A stretch of 64,000 bases of DNA from assembly GCF_014873495.1 (NCBI RefSeq), contig NZ_JADBGF010000001.1, positions 10,230,001 through 10,294,000 on the forward strand, written 5' to 3'. Below, one piece after another: positions 47,601 through 55,719 of the stretch. The notes below the pieces were generated by a model, which was not told the origin of the DNA, ran no database searches, and was given only the letters and a program-made list of their open reading frames with translations. This stretch comes from Streptomyces stelliscabiei. Lineage in GTDB: Bacteria > Actinomycetota > Actinomycetes > Streptomycetales > Streptomycetaceae. Position numbers and translations under genes: made by a program. The stretch's first letter is position 1, and each line of letters opens with the position of its first letter.

Positions 47601-48209
47601 GGCGGCACCACACACATCGACTCGCTCAAGGTACACAAGCTGGACAGCACCTACCGCCTGGTGGATCGGGTGAAGCCGCTGGTGGCCGCCCCGACCAGCG
47701 GTGAATTCCGCTCGGACCTCGGCAACTTGACGATCACCCCCGCCGGCCGCTGGTCGACGGACAGCGCGGGCCGCGCCGGAAGCTTCGACAAGGACTCCAA
47801 CGCGATCTCGTCCCGCGCGACGGCGGACTTCGACCTCACCACCCTGGTCCGGCTCGGCGGCCCCGACCCGGACACGGGCGGTGCCCTCTCCCTCCTCTGG
47901 CGCGCCTCCTCCGACGGCGCCGACGCCTACTGCCTCAACATCGACCCCGACCTGCGCGTGATCCGTCTGGTCGCCAAGGCCAACGGCTTCTTCGACGACG
48001 GCGCCGCCCTCGCCCGCGTCCCGGCCCTGGTCCGCCGCGGCACGACCTACCCCGTTCGCATCCTCACCGAGCGCGACCGCATCCAGGTGTTCCTCAACGG
48101 CACACGGATCATCGACGTGACGGACACGACATACGCCGATGGCCACATCGCCCTGAACGTGTTCGGCGGGAGGGCGGCGTACCAGGACACCTACGCGCAG
48201 GAGCTGTGA
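44637..48209 (+). CDS. Very large Tat-exported GH32 fructanase with concanavalin-like modules
   Basis: 1190 residues from ATG 44637 (CTCAGGAGCTGCC). A twin-arginine signal (SVSRRTLLLAGGTAATLLPL) ends near AQA. Residues about 50-510 hold three lectin-like (LamG/DUF1080-type) modules, each with a repeating pattern such as WTRTSDGG / WTASPLGW / WTLDLRGN at the start. The GH32 catalytic core runs from about 535 to 1000. The nucleophile Asp (about 546) is in STSDPNGLVHYDGEYHLFHQ, where the usual WMNDPNG is changed to STSDPNG. RDPKV and ECPDFF are intact. A last lectin-like module (1010-1190) closes the protein. It is predicted to break down inulin or levan outside the cell. Confidence 0.88.
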   Translation: MSVSRRTLLLAGGTAATLLPLGGILPTAQAATPSAAGATPAATPIPDPIPVTGTWTRTSDGGQKATADRRGPALALSEQQLATKGTYAARVTPQSSSAVGALVFRAALDGSTGYAVALDPGRARIRLYDLTGGDTLATAPLPGTRTARPYDLEVAVDGPELTVHVDGKRLLHTEDHRHDTGSVGLLAQGGTVTFGPPSLSSVTTNLTGWTTSGGTWTASPLGWRAAPTQGATARAITTTKTYDTALQADLLLHDASAIASLLVRADATATHGYGVQADADQGRLRLYRIDGDVTLGTYATTIKADTVYRLRVEAERDELRVHWQTNFLSPDGYSPVITAQDSTHTKGRLAVTASAGAVSFENIAGADLATGLQGWTARSGTWTLDLRGNRGENGLRTAPFTDGDLVARADITPGGPSSSAGLVLRASANGSGGYEARLEAGRNAVVLLDRSSGARLASASGPVRRIASGGTYRVEARATNRTIEVYVDGARALKTRVSRTTGATVGTAAAHGASYFQNVEIRSTADYFTEPYRPTYHYSQLSGSTSDPNGLVHYDGEYHLFHQDEGRWAHAVSTDLVHWQALPIALPWNAYGHCWTGCAVVDADDTSGLFDGGSGLIAYYTSYHPDKPGGNASVRIAYSRDKGRSWQWHSGSSPAVQNPGGPDGGWTFRDPKVIRDEAHDQWLMVVSGGDHIRFFTSTDLLTWTQVSSFGYGDWATPGVWECPDFFPLPVDGDKDKVKWVLTLSTGAVRTTNGSAAQYFTGEWNGTGFTPDQKAGTVLRADSGRDYYAAMSFYGLTDHRRVWLGWMSNWDYPFSAPTGGWNGQLSTPRELTLTDTADGVRLAQRPVPELVTLRTSTTTRKDLAVGSTSANPLAGVRGIAYEIEAEITLGTATEIGFRLRTDDDQHTTVGYDAEAQELFVDRSASGLSDFTQYFTGRTTAPMKTTDGRVTLRVYVDSSSVEAFGADGQAAVTSLIFPGPDADGMAFYAKGGTTHIDSLKVHKLDSTYRLVDRVKPLVAAPTSGEFRSDLGNLTITPAGRWSTDSAGRAGSFDKDSNAISSRATADFDLTTLVRLGGPDPDTGGALSLLWRASSDGADAYCLNIDPDLRVIRLVAKANGFFDDGAALARVPALVRRGTTYPVRILTERDRIQVFLNGTRIIDVTDTTYADGHIALNVFGGRAAYQDTYAQEL

Positions 48210-48359
48210 CCGCTGGTCAAACCGACCTGTTCCGCGCCAATCGCGGGTGTTGGGCGCTCGGTGAGCGGGCCGACCGGGAGCAGTACGCGCTGTTGTCGGC
48301 GCAGGCCATCGTGCGCCAGGCCATAGAGATCGACGGCCTGGTGTCGGCCGGCGGCCGTC

Positions 48360-48659
48360 GCGCCATCGAAGGCCGCTTCCACCGTCGTCGTCCCGCTGCA
48401 GGGCGGTCTGGCGCTGGTGCTCGCCCTGCTCGTCAACGCCAAGGTCAAAGGCGTCAACTTCTTCTGGCCGCTGATGGTCGCCCAGAGCGAGGACCTGCGG
48501 CCGGTCATGGTCGGCATCGACTACTTCGTCCAGACCAACCCCTCCTGGGGCGAGATCATGGCCTACTCGTCGATGATCACCGTGCCGGTGCTCGCGCTGT
48601 TCGTGGCCTTCCAGCGGTCCTTCGTCGGCAGCATCGCCTCCAGCGGCGTCAAGGGCTGA
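48360..48659 (+). pseudogene. Fusion scar of two CUT1-type sugar ABC permease genes
   Basis: The frame reads STVVVPLQGGLALVLALLVNAKVKGVNFF, which is the MalF/UgpA-type first permease, then switches within the same frame to FFWPLMVAQSEDLRPVMVGI and ends FVAFQRSFVGSIASSGVKG, the MalG/UgpE-type C-terminus. The missing middle suggests a deletion joining the two genes at a shared NFF. It cannot form a permease. It lies between two GH32 genes. Confidence 0.75.
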
Positions 48660-48724
48660 CCCCACCTGTCCTTCCCCTTTTTCTGCACCAGTGCGCGCTT
48701 CGCGCACCCTTCGAAAGGCTCCGT

Positions 48725-50200
48725 GTGCCCACGCCGCCCGCCGACCCCCACCTGCCGGCCGTACACCTGCGCCCGCCCCGCAACTGGATCAACGATCCCA
48801 ACGGCATGGTCTTCCACGACGGCCACTACCACGTGTTCTTCCAGTACAACCCGTACGGCCTGCTCCACGCCAACGTGCACTGGGGCCACTTCCGCAGCCC
48901 CGACCTGATCACCTGGGAACAGCTCCCGGTCGCCCTCGCCCCCACCCCCGGCGGCGACGACGCCGACGGCTGCTTCTCCGGCAACGCGATCTCCGTCGAC
49001 GGCCGACTGCTGGCCTTCTACTCCGCCAACCGCACCGGCCGCTGGTGGCAGCCGGTCACCACCGCCGAGTCGTACGACGGCGGACTCGCCTGGACCAAGC
49101 GGCCGGAGCTACTCATCCCGCAGCCGCCCGCCGACACCACCATGTACCGGGATCCCTACGTCTGGCAGCAGGACGGCCGCTGGCGGATGCTGGTCGGCTC
49201 GGCCCTCGCCGACGGCCGCGGAGCGGCACTGCTCTACGAGTCCGACGACCTGGAGAACTGGGTCCATCGCGGTCCCTTCCACGCCGGCAGCCTTGCCGCC
49301 ACGGACGATCCGGTCGGATGGGAGTGCCCTCAGTACGCGACCTTCGGTGACCGTGGCGTCCTTGTCGTCAGCGACTGGACCCCGGACGACGGCCCAAGCC
49401 ATGTGACGGTCCACACCGGCCGTGAGGAAGAAGGCCGCTTCAGGTCGACCGCACCCCCGGTACGACTGGATCACGGCCCGGACTTCTACGCCCCCGCCCT
49501 GCTCAAGGCCCCTGAAGAAGGCCGGTGGCTGTTGTGGGGCTGGTCCTGGGAGGCCCGCGACGACTCCTGGGCGCACGAAGCCGGCTGGGCAGGCACCCTC
49601 ACCCTCCCGCGCGAGCTCACCCTGGCCGACGACGGCACGGTCGGCCAGCACCCCGCCCGCGAACTGCTCGCCCTGCGCGGCGAACGCCTCCTGCACCGCA
49701 CCGGATGCATCGCCGAGCCCGAGCCGGTCGAACTGGGGCAGGTCAGCCACACCTTCGACCTCACCACCACCCTGACCCCCGACCCCACCGGCACGACCGG
49801 CCTTCGTCTGGTCACCTCCGGGGACGGCACCGAGTACCTCGACATCAGCCTCGACCCCGCCGCCGGCCGGCTCACCGTCGACCGCGGCCACGCATCACTG
49901 GACGTACGGGCATGGGCAGGCGTGTACAGCCTCCCCTGCCCTGCTGCGAAGGTGCCCGGCACACCTGTCGAACTCCGTATCGTCGTGGACCGTTCGATCG
50001 CCGAGATCTACCTCGCCACCGGGCAGGTCCTCACCCTCAGGTTCTATCCGGTCGGCGACGGACCATGGCGGCTCCAGGCCCACAGCACAGGCCCCGGCGC
50101 CGGTTGCTTTACCGTCGAGGCATGGGCCCTGGATCCCGGCGGAATCCATCAGGAACCGCTCCTGGCGGCGCAGGGACAGGACAACATGACGGCCCAGTGA
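48725..50200 (+). CDS. GH32 glycosidase, sucrose/fructan hydrolase type
   Basis: 491 residues from GTG 48725 (GAAAGGCTCC upstream). All three GH32 catalytic motifs are canonical: NWINDPNG (Asp24 nucleophile), MYRDPYVW and GWECPQYA. The C-terminal beta-sandwich follows (DRSIAEIYLATGQVLTLRFYP). There is no signal peptide. It differs from the 43009 enzyme in length and in the motifs, so the two are not recent duplicates. It follows a broken CUT1 permease, perhaps the original partner of this enzyme. A strong terminator lies downstream. Confidence 0.9.
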   Translation: MPTPPADPHLPAVHLRPPRNWINDPNGMVFHDGHYHVFFQYNPYGLLHANVHWGHFRSPDLITWEQLPVALAPTPGGDDADGCFSGNAISVDGRLLAFYSANRTGRWWQPVTTAESYDGGLAWTKRPELLIPQPPADTTMYRDPYVWQQDGRWRMLVGSALADGRGAALLYESDDLENWVHRGPFHAGSLAATDDPVGWECPQYATFGDRGVLVVSDWTPDDGPSHVTVHTGREEEGRFRSTAPPVRLDHGPDFYAPALLKAPEEGRWLLWGWSWEARDDSWAHEAGWAGTLTLPRELTLADDGTVGQHPARELLALRGERLLHRTGCIAEPEPVELGQVSHTFDLTTTLTPDPTGTTGLRLVTSGDGTEYLDISLDPAAGRLTVDRGHASLDVRAWAGVYSLPCPAAKVPGTPVELRIVVDRSIAEIYLATGQVLTLRFYPVGDGPWRLQAHSTGPGAGCFTVEAWALDPGGIHQEPLLAAQGQDNMTAQ

Positions 50201-50314
50201 CGGTGCGACGCCAGAAGTCGCTGATGGACTGCGCACCTCTGACGTGCGGCCGTCCGGTGTCATCGACCTGCCGCCATGAGGGACGTGGCGAGTACACAGG
50301 GACCTGACCGCCAA

Positions 50315-50349
50315 AGAGGCTCCGCCCCGACTATCGGGGCGGAGCCTCT
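50315..50349 (+). terminator. Strong terminator hairpin at the end of the fructan locus
   Basis: AGAGGCTCCGCCCCGA and TCGGGGCGGAGCCTCT pair perfectly over 16 bp with a three-base loop (CTA). It lies 115 bases after the last GH32 stop. No T-run is needed for such stems in actinobacteria. Confidence 0.8.
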
Positions 50350-50521
50350 GCGCTGGAAACGGAATCCGCTGCGCTCAGGTTCGAGACCCGTTTTCCGAGC
50401 TGGCGAGATGCTCCCGCGCGGCTTCGGTCCGTTCCCCTGTGGCCTCATTGAGGCCGAGTTGAGGCCGCAAGGACAGGAACAGACTGACAAGGGCTGAGCC
50501 ACATCCGCATGGACAACTTCA

Positions 50522-50659
50522 TCTGACCTGCGAAAACGTCATGGATGAGCGTTGATCGGCAAGGGCCGCCAAGATCCTCAAAGGACTCATAATCCGTCGG
50601 CCGTAGGTTCTCGAGTCCCACCCGCCCCACCTGTACAGGCTTCTGACCTGTGAAAACGT
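50522..50659. repeat. Pair of 18-bp direct repeats flanking a tRNA fragment
   Basis: TCTGACCTGCGAAAACGT at 50522-50539 and TCTGACCTGTGAAAACGT at 50642-50659 differ by one base and are exactly 120 bases apart. The tRNA-like piece lies between them. This fits remnants of an integration region. Confidence 0.7.
50581..50631 (+). tRNA. 3' fragment of a tRNA-Met-like gene (CAT anticodon)
   Basis: AAGGACTCATAATCCGT gives a 5-bp anticodon stem (one mismatch) with the loop CTCATAA, anticodon CAT. GTAGGTTCTCGAGTCC is a T-arm with one extra base, and CCGCCCCACC an acceptor 3' half with CC. The matching 5' half (GGGGCGG..) is not found upstream, so this is a partial copy. 3' tRNA ends are common attachment sites for integrative elements. 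Confidence 0.45.
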
Positions 50660-51180
50660 TCTTCTTGGGTGTCGGGGCGTCAACTTTGCCCCGGACGGAA
50701 TGAATTCGCTGCTCGCGCGTTCAACGCCGTTGCGGTCAGCGTTGGTCAGAACAGCCCTGACCTGCACGGACGTGTCATGCAACGGTCTGGGCAAGCTGCC
50801 GTAGGTGCCTATGCGAGCGGCTGGACGCTGAATTCGGGACGCTGGCAGGTCGCGGGGAATCGGAAGTGGCTGCTTCGGTATCCCGTCGACGCCGCCTGAC
50901 GGTCAGATCGGGGGCGCAGCGCCCTCCCGGGCGGGCTTGACGCCAGCACCGCTCTGTACGAGATGACGCCGGCGGCGCGCTCGGCGGCGTTGCGCTCAAG
51001 GTGACGGCTCGGTGCCCAGACCCGGCACTGAGGCGTCGCCTTCGCCGTCGACTCGCCCCGCACCTACGCGTGACGAGCCAGGCTTACGGGTGGAAGCCTG
51101 TAAGGACTGAGCCGCTTGCTGGATCCGTGCGCGGTCCATGCCAGCGTGGGACGTGGACGTCGAGTCATCCCGGCCTGGCC
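50660..51180. other. Region without a recognised gene
   Basis: Frames on both strands are short and carry no known domain. It separates the tRNA/direct-repeat region from the DUF418 fragment and may be old integrative-element DNA. Confidence 0.4.
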
Positions 51181-51365
51181 TCATCGGATGTGCTTTGCCG
51201 GCTTGGTGGCGGTGTTGAGCAGATACTCCATGGGTCCGCGGCGGAAGAAGCGGGACCAGATCGCGGCGAACATGATCAGCGTCACCCAGGACTCCTCGTC
51301 GTAGGTCGCGCCGAACCAGGGCAGCCAGCCCTGTATGACGAAGTGGCCGACGTAGGCGGTCAGGG
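51181..51365 (-). pseudogene. C-terminal fragment of a DUF418 membrane protein
   Basis: The minus strand reads LTAYVGHFVIQGWLPWFGATY, IMFAAIWSRFFRRGPMEYLL and stops after KPAKHIR at 51181. This is the typical end of DUF418 proteins (YVGH....W...F..GP.E.LL). The N-terminal part is cut exactly at the left end of the IS6 element. Confidence 0.65.
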
Positions 51366-52225
51366 GGCACTGTCACGTTGGCTGGCCGGTGGGATGATCT
51401 TCTGGTTGATCGTGCTGGAGGGGGCTGTCCGTGGGGGCCGTGTCGCTGTCGTACAAGGGGCATCGGTACCCGGTCGAGGTCATCTCCCCCTGTGTGTGGC
51501 TGTACTTCCGCTTCCTGCTGTCGTTCCGCGAGGTCGAGGAGTTGATGCTCGAGCGCGGGATCGTCCTCTCCTGCGAGACGGTGCGCCATTGGTGCGCCAA
51601 GTTCGGGCAGGCCTACGCCAGCGCGCTGCGCCGCCGGCAGCCCCGGCCCGGTGCCAAGTGGCACCTGGACGAGGTCTTCATCAAGATCAACGGCGAGCAG
51701 AAGTACCTGTGGCGGGCCGTCGACCAGAACGGCAACGTCCTCGACATCCTGGTGCAGAAGCGCCGGGACAAGGCCGCGGCCAGGCGCTTCCTCCGCAGGC
51801 TGATGAAGAAGACGCGCATGGTGCCGCGGGTGGTCGTCACCGACAAGCTCCGCTCCTACGGCGCCGCCCACCGCGAGGTCATGCCCTCGGTGGAACATCG
51901 CTCGCACAAGGGCCTGAACAACCGGGCGGAGAGCAGCCACCAGCCCACCAGGCAGCGTGAACGGGCGATGAAAGGCTTCCGCTCCGTGGGCGGGGCCCAG
52001 CGGTTCCTGTCCGCGTTCAGCGGTATCTCGCCCCGCTTCCGGCCCCGCCGCCATCTGATGACCGCTCCCGGCTACCGAGCCGGGATGACCGTCCGCTTCG
52101 CCATCTGGGACCAGATCACCGGAGTCGCCGACCTCGCCGCCACGGCCTGAGCACAGCCCGAAACCGGGCTCCACCACGCCGCGACACACCATCAGACCTC
52201 TACCCACCCAACAACGTGACAGCGC
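51366..52225 (+). mobile_element. IS6-family insertion sequence (about 860 bp)
   Basis: The left end GGCACTGTCACGTTGGCTGG and the right end read on the opposite strand (GCGCTGTCACGTTGTTGGG) are imperfect inverted repeats. The element holds one intact transposase gene. There is no 8-bp duplication at the flanks, and the genes on each side are different truncated ones, so DNA was deleted on insertion or by recombination between IS6 copies. The scar at 9058-9172 contains ends of a relative. Confidence 0.8.
51431..52150 (+). CDS. IS6-family transposase
   Basis: 239 residues. An N-terminal SYKGHRYPVEVISPCVWLYF RFLLSFREVEELMLERGI region with HTH is followed by a DDE core: Asp in WHLDEVFIKI, Asp in VVTDKLRSYG and Glu in NNRAESSHQPTR. 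QRFLSAFSGISPRFRP is normal for the family end. No lesion is seen. It forms cointegrates by replicative transposition, which explains nearby deletions and scars. Confidence 0.92.
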   Translation: MGAVSLSYKGHRYPVEVISPCVWLYFRFLLSFREVEELMLERGIVLSCETVRHWCAKFGQAYASALRRRQPRPGAKWHLDEVFIKINGEQKYLWRAVDQNGNVLDILVQKRRDKAAARRFLRRLMKKTRMVPRVVVTDKLRSYGAAHREVMPSVEHRSHKGLNNRAESSHQPTRQRERAMKGFRSVGGAQRFLSAFSGISPRFRPRRHLMTAPGYRAGMTVRFAIWDQITGVADLAATA

Positions 52226-53440
52226 TCCTCGGAGCGCTCCCGCAGCCTGGGCGCGAGGGCCCTTGCCCGGGCCAGGACGTCCTCCGCGGTGACAGGGGCC
52301 TCCTGCGCTGTGCAGGCGGAGTCCAGCAGGTCCATCAGGCTCATGCGCCGCTCTCCCAGCGTCCGTCGGGTCGGGGTCACCGGCGTAGGCCCGCTCCACC
52401 CGTACGGCGCCGTCATGGCCCGCGGCGGCCGGGTCGGTGGCGTCGGTGTCCGACACCTCGCTGAACAGGGCGGACCGGACGGCCTCGGTGACGATGATCT
52501 GGGTCAGCGCGTCCACCGCCTCTCGGGTCCCGTCGACGCACACATGCACCAGGTACTGTCCGGCCGGGCCGGCGTAGGCCCCGGCCGCGGTCTCGTTGTA
52601 CATCTTCACCACGCCGCGGGTCAGGCCCTGGCTCACCCAGCGGCGCACCTCGGCGGTCGCGGAGCGCACCTTGTCGGGGCTGAAGTTGAGCCGGACCACC
52701 CGCAGTGCCTCGGGCCTCGGCAGCAGCCGCACCGTGGCCGCGGTGACCACGCCGAGACCGGACTGGACGAACAGCTGCACCAGCGAGGGGCCGAGGCCGT
52801 GGGCGTAGACCGGGGTCGCGCGGCCGGGTTCGGGCCACCAGCCGACCCGGATCAGCTCACCGCTGGGCAGGACGGCCTCGACGCCCGTCAGATCCTCCGT
52901 GCGCTGGTGGCGCAGGCCCACACCACGGTCCAGGGCATTGCCGACGATGCTGGTGTGCGCGGAGGAGGCGGTCACGTTCACCATGCGTTCGGTGCCGTGC
53001 AGGAGTTCGGCGAGCCGGGCCTGGCTCACCCCGGGCTCCACGACGGCCCAGCCCCGGGCCACGTCGATGTCGCGGATCCGGTCGAGGCCGGACAGGTCGA
53101 GCACGACCGCACCGTCCCCGGCGGGCTCACGCGAGCCCAGTCCCCAGTTGCCTCCGGTGCTGAAGGCGTGCAGAGGGGCGCGGGCCCCGCCGTCCGCGAA
53201 CAGTTCGACGACCCGCCGCACCTCCTCGGCCGTACGCGGACGCACCACACCGCAGACGTCCCGCGCCCGGTACTGCCCGGCGTTCGGCCCCAGCACGGAG
53301 TCCGGTTCTGCGCCGCTGACGCCCCGGGGACGCGTGACCCGGTCGGCGCCCACGATTCGTGCGGCCCTGTCCAGCACGGCCTCGACGCCCGCACCGGCGG
53401 ACACCTCGTGCTGAAGGTCGGTCACGGAACGAACGGTCAT
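52226..53440 (-). pseudogene. FAD-binding oxidoreductase (PCMH type), truncated by IS6
   Basis: ATG at 53440. PCMH-type FAD domain: VCGVVRPRTAEEVRRVVELF, FSTGGNWGLGSREPAG (flavin loop) and VNVTASSAHTSIVGNALDRG. The frame holds for about 340 residues, then one frame change near 52420 leads to TLGERRMSLMDLLDSACTAQ and RALAPRLRERSEE, where the IS6 right end begins. The C-terminal substrate domain is lost. Related full-length proteins include vanillyl-alcohol and 4-cresol oxidases. The substrate here is unknown. Confidence 0.75.
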
Positions 53441-54104
53441 GGACGCACCCCGGTTCCTTCGCGGATGAAGCGGTGAGGTCTACGGCGGCTCCGCAGACAC
53501 GACAGGCACCTACCGCCACGCTAGAAACCGCCCCACCACGGCTCCCCGCCGATCGCGCACGGGCTCTGACGATTTCGCGCACGCGTTCGGGACCGCGCCG
53601 TCCGGGCGGCCGGTGGCGCCGGCGGCGGTTGAATCCCGGTTCTGGTTCACCCTTTCCGTGCCGGAGCCACGCAGGGGCACCACAGCCGCGGTCATGAGCG
53701 GCCGTGGGTGATGTGTTCCTCCAGGACCTGTGCACCGGGCCGAAGGTGTTGTGCCCGAAAAGGCAGTGGCCGACGGCGAGTTGGCGGTCCGTGCGGGCCC
53801 GCGTGTCGGCGGAGCCGGCGGCGTGCCCTGCCTGTGCGACGGTGCCGGGCCCAGTGCGCAGCCGACACGTACGCCGCCTCGCTGCGACTTCGCAGTGTGT
53901 ACCTCCCGTCCCTCCCAGGAGAGGGACGGACGGCTGGGCGGCCGAGCCCGGGCGGCCCGGGGCGCCGACCAGGCCGGAAGCGCATGTGCGCCGCAGCGAA
54001 GCGGATCCTCCGCATCGCGCGGATAGGGCCTCGCGGTGTCGGCCCTCCCCGGCCGCCCCGGCGCCGGCGACTGCGGTCGAACCGGCGGGGCTTGCGCTGT
54101 CCGG
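53441..54104. other. Region without a recognised gene
   Basis: Long frames on the minus strand here lack domain sequence. Some stretches (for example LFGHNTFGPVHRSW or QVLEEHITHGRS near 53700-53760) look vaguely coding but I cannot place them. It may contain the upstream region of the oxidoreductase gene and remnants. Confidence 0.4.
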
Positions 54105-55013
54105 TCAGCTGCCGTCGTCCGCCATGGAGAGGGGACCGAGGTCGGCGGCGGTCTGGGCCAGTGCGCGGAGGGCGGGGCCGTCGGCGGCGGATCGCCACGT
54201 GAGGGCCCAGTGCATGGTGGGGGCGTCGCGAACGGGGAGGAAGACGATGCCGGGGGGACGGTTGTAGCGGGCGGCGATCTCGCCCAGCGGGTGGACACAC
54301 TGTCCGGAGGCGACCAGGGAGAGAACCTCGTGGAAAGTCCGCGCGGCGGGCCCGCGCGGGATACGGCGGCCGAGCGGCGTACGTGTGGGGACCATGGCCG
54401 CGATCCAGTACTCGGGGGCGTCGGGGCCGAAGTCGACGACATGGTTGTCGCCGAGGTCCTCCAGCGACGCGGTCCCGCGCTCGGCCAGCGGATGGTCTGC
54501 CGCCACGGCGAGCACGCGGCCGCCGGTCAGCACGGTCGGGCCGACCGTGAGGTCCGGTTCGGCCACCGGGAGCCACAGCACGTGCGCGTCGTGCTCTCCG
54601 GTGCGCAGCGCGGTGAACGGGTCGCTGCCGTTGATCTCGCCGAACTGGACATCGCTGCCGGGGTGGCGGGAGCGGAAGGCCTCGATGAGGGGGCGCAGTT
54701 CGTGGCCGGCATGGCCGAACACACCCAGGCGCAGCGTCTGCCCCGTCGCCCCCGCGCCGGCCGCCTCGGCGCGGGCGAGCCCCTCCCGGAGAAGGTCGAC
54801 TGCGTGCTGGAGGTCCTCGCGCAGACGCCGGCCGACCGGGGTCAGGGCGACGCGCCGGCTGGTGCGCTCGAACAGGACGACGCCGAGGCGCCGTTCCTGC
54901 TTGGCGATGGCCTGACTGACGCGGGCCTGGGAGACATGAAGCCGCTCCGCGGTGCGGCCGAAGTGCAGCTCCTCGGCCAGGGTCAGGAAGATCTCGATGT
55001 CACGCAGCTCCAT
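54105..55013 (-). CDS. LysR-family transcriptional regulator
   Basis: 302 residues from ATG 55013: MELRDIEIFLTLAEELHFGR with HTH AERLHVSQARVSQAIAKQER RLGVVLFERTSRRVALT is the textbook LysR N-terminus. The C-terminal effector domain begins LRLGVFGHAGHELRPLI. It is divergent from the SnoaL-like gene at 55198, and iterons with a LysR-type palindrome lie between. It likely activates the four-gene oxidoreductase cluster. Confidence 0.92.
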   Translation of the reverse strand: MELRDIEIFLTLAEELHFGRTAERLHVSQARVSQAIAKQERRLGVVLFERTSRRVALTPVGRRLREDLQHAVDLLREGLARAEAAGAGATGQTLRLGVFGHAGHELRPLIEAFRSRHPGSDVQFGEINGSDPFTALRTGEHDAHVLWLPVAEPDLTVGPTVLTGGRVLAVAADHPLAERGTASLEDLGDNHVVDFGPDAPEYWIAAMVPTRTPLGRRIPRGPAARTFHEVLSLVASGQCVHPLGEIAARYNRPPGIVFLPVRDAPTMHWALTWRSAADGPALRALAQTAADLGPLSMADDGS

Positions 55014-55022
55014 GCACAACCC

Positions 55023-55071
55023 CCACCCATACATAACGCCCACCCATACATAACTGCCACCCATACATAAC
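55023..55071. repeat. Three 17-bp tandem iterons in the LysR promoter region
   Basis: CCACCCATACATAAC occurs at 55023, 55040 and 55057, with two linker bases each, giving a strict 17-bp period. The block begins 10 bp from the LysR start codon, so it lies in the LysR leader or its promoter. Confidence 0.9.
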
Positions 55072-55083
55072 CGCCACGTTATG
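55066..55083 (+). promoter_or_regulatory. LysR-type binding site
   Basis: CATAAC-CGCCAC-GTTATG is a perfect inverted repeat formed by the end of the third iteron and the next bases. It fits the T-n11-A core of LysR boxes, and the iterons offer repeated half-sites for oligomer binding or autoregulation. Confidence 0.55.
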
Positions 55084-55197
55084 AATAGCTCAAGGAACCT
55101 TACATTGTTCCGCTGTCCCACCCGCACCGATGCTGGATCCATCACCACCGGACAGGCGGCACACGCCTGACGCACACATGGACGGGGAGGGAAACCG

Positions 55198-55644
55198 ATG
55201 GGCGACATGCGGGCCATCGCCGATCGCATCGAGATAGAGGCGCTGCGGGCCGAGCTCACGGACGCGGTGATGATGCGTGACTTCGACCGCGCCGTCTCGC
55301 TGTTCACGCCCGAGGGCGCCATGCGCTGGCCGCACATCCACAAGCAGTTCGTCGGCCGCGAGGAGATCCGCGCGGGGATCGAGTGGGGCCAGTCGCTCTG
55401 GGAGTTCTTCGTGCAGAACGCCCACCCGGGCGTCATCCGGCTGGACGGCGACACCGCGGCCGGCCGGGCGCACATCCAGGAGTTCGGACGGATGCGCGAC
55501 GGCAGCTCGCACCTGAACTACGCCGTGTACCACGACCGTTACGAGCGGACCATCGACGGCTGGAAGTTCAGCGAACGCATCTACGAGGTCCGCTACCTCG
55601 ACCCCACCCCGCTCCGCGGCTCGGCGCCGCAGCGCCTCGGCTGA
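55198..55644 (+). CDS. SnoaL/NTF2-like protein
   Basis: 148 residues from ATG 55198 (GGGGAGGGAAACCG ahead). The cone-shaped NTF2 fold is indicated by IEIEALRAELTDAVMMRDFD RAVSLFTPEGAM, FVGREEIRAGIEW, and YERTIDGWKFSERIYEVRYL. Proteins of this type are small cyclases, isomerases or hydratases. It is the first gene of the cluster under the divergent LysR gene. Confidence 0.85.
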   Translation: MGDMRAIADRIEIEALRAELTDAVMMRDFDRAVSLFTPEGAMRWPHIHKQFVGREEIRAGIEWGQSLWEFFVQNAHPGVIRLDGDTAAGRAHIQEFGRMRDGSSHLNYAVYHDRYERTIDGWKFSERIYEVRYLDPTPLRGSAPQRLG

Positions 55645-55719
55645 TCCGTCCCGCCCGCCGCCACGGCGCGCCAGGCCGACATCGTGCATGCCAATCCCTG
55701 AAAACGGAGGAAAGAAACC

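Noticed and set aside
50996..53440. A single 814-residue minus-strand protein
   Set aside because: It joins the FAD oxidoreductase N-terminus with antisense IS6 sequence and beyond. The plus-strand transposase is real, so the frame is a chance read-through.
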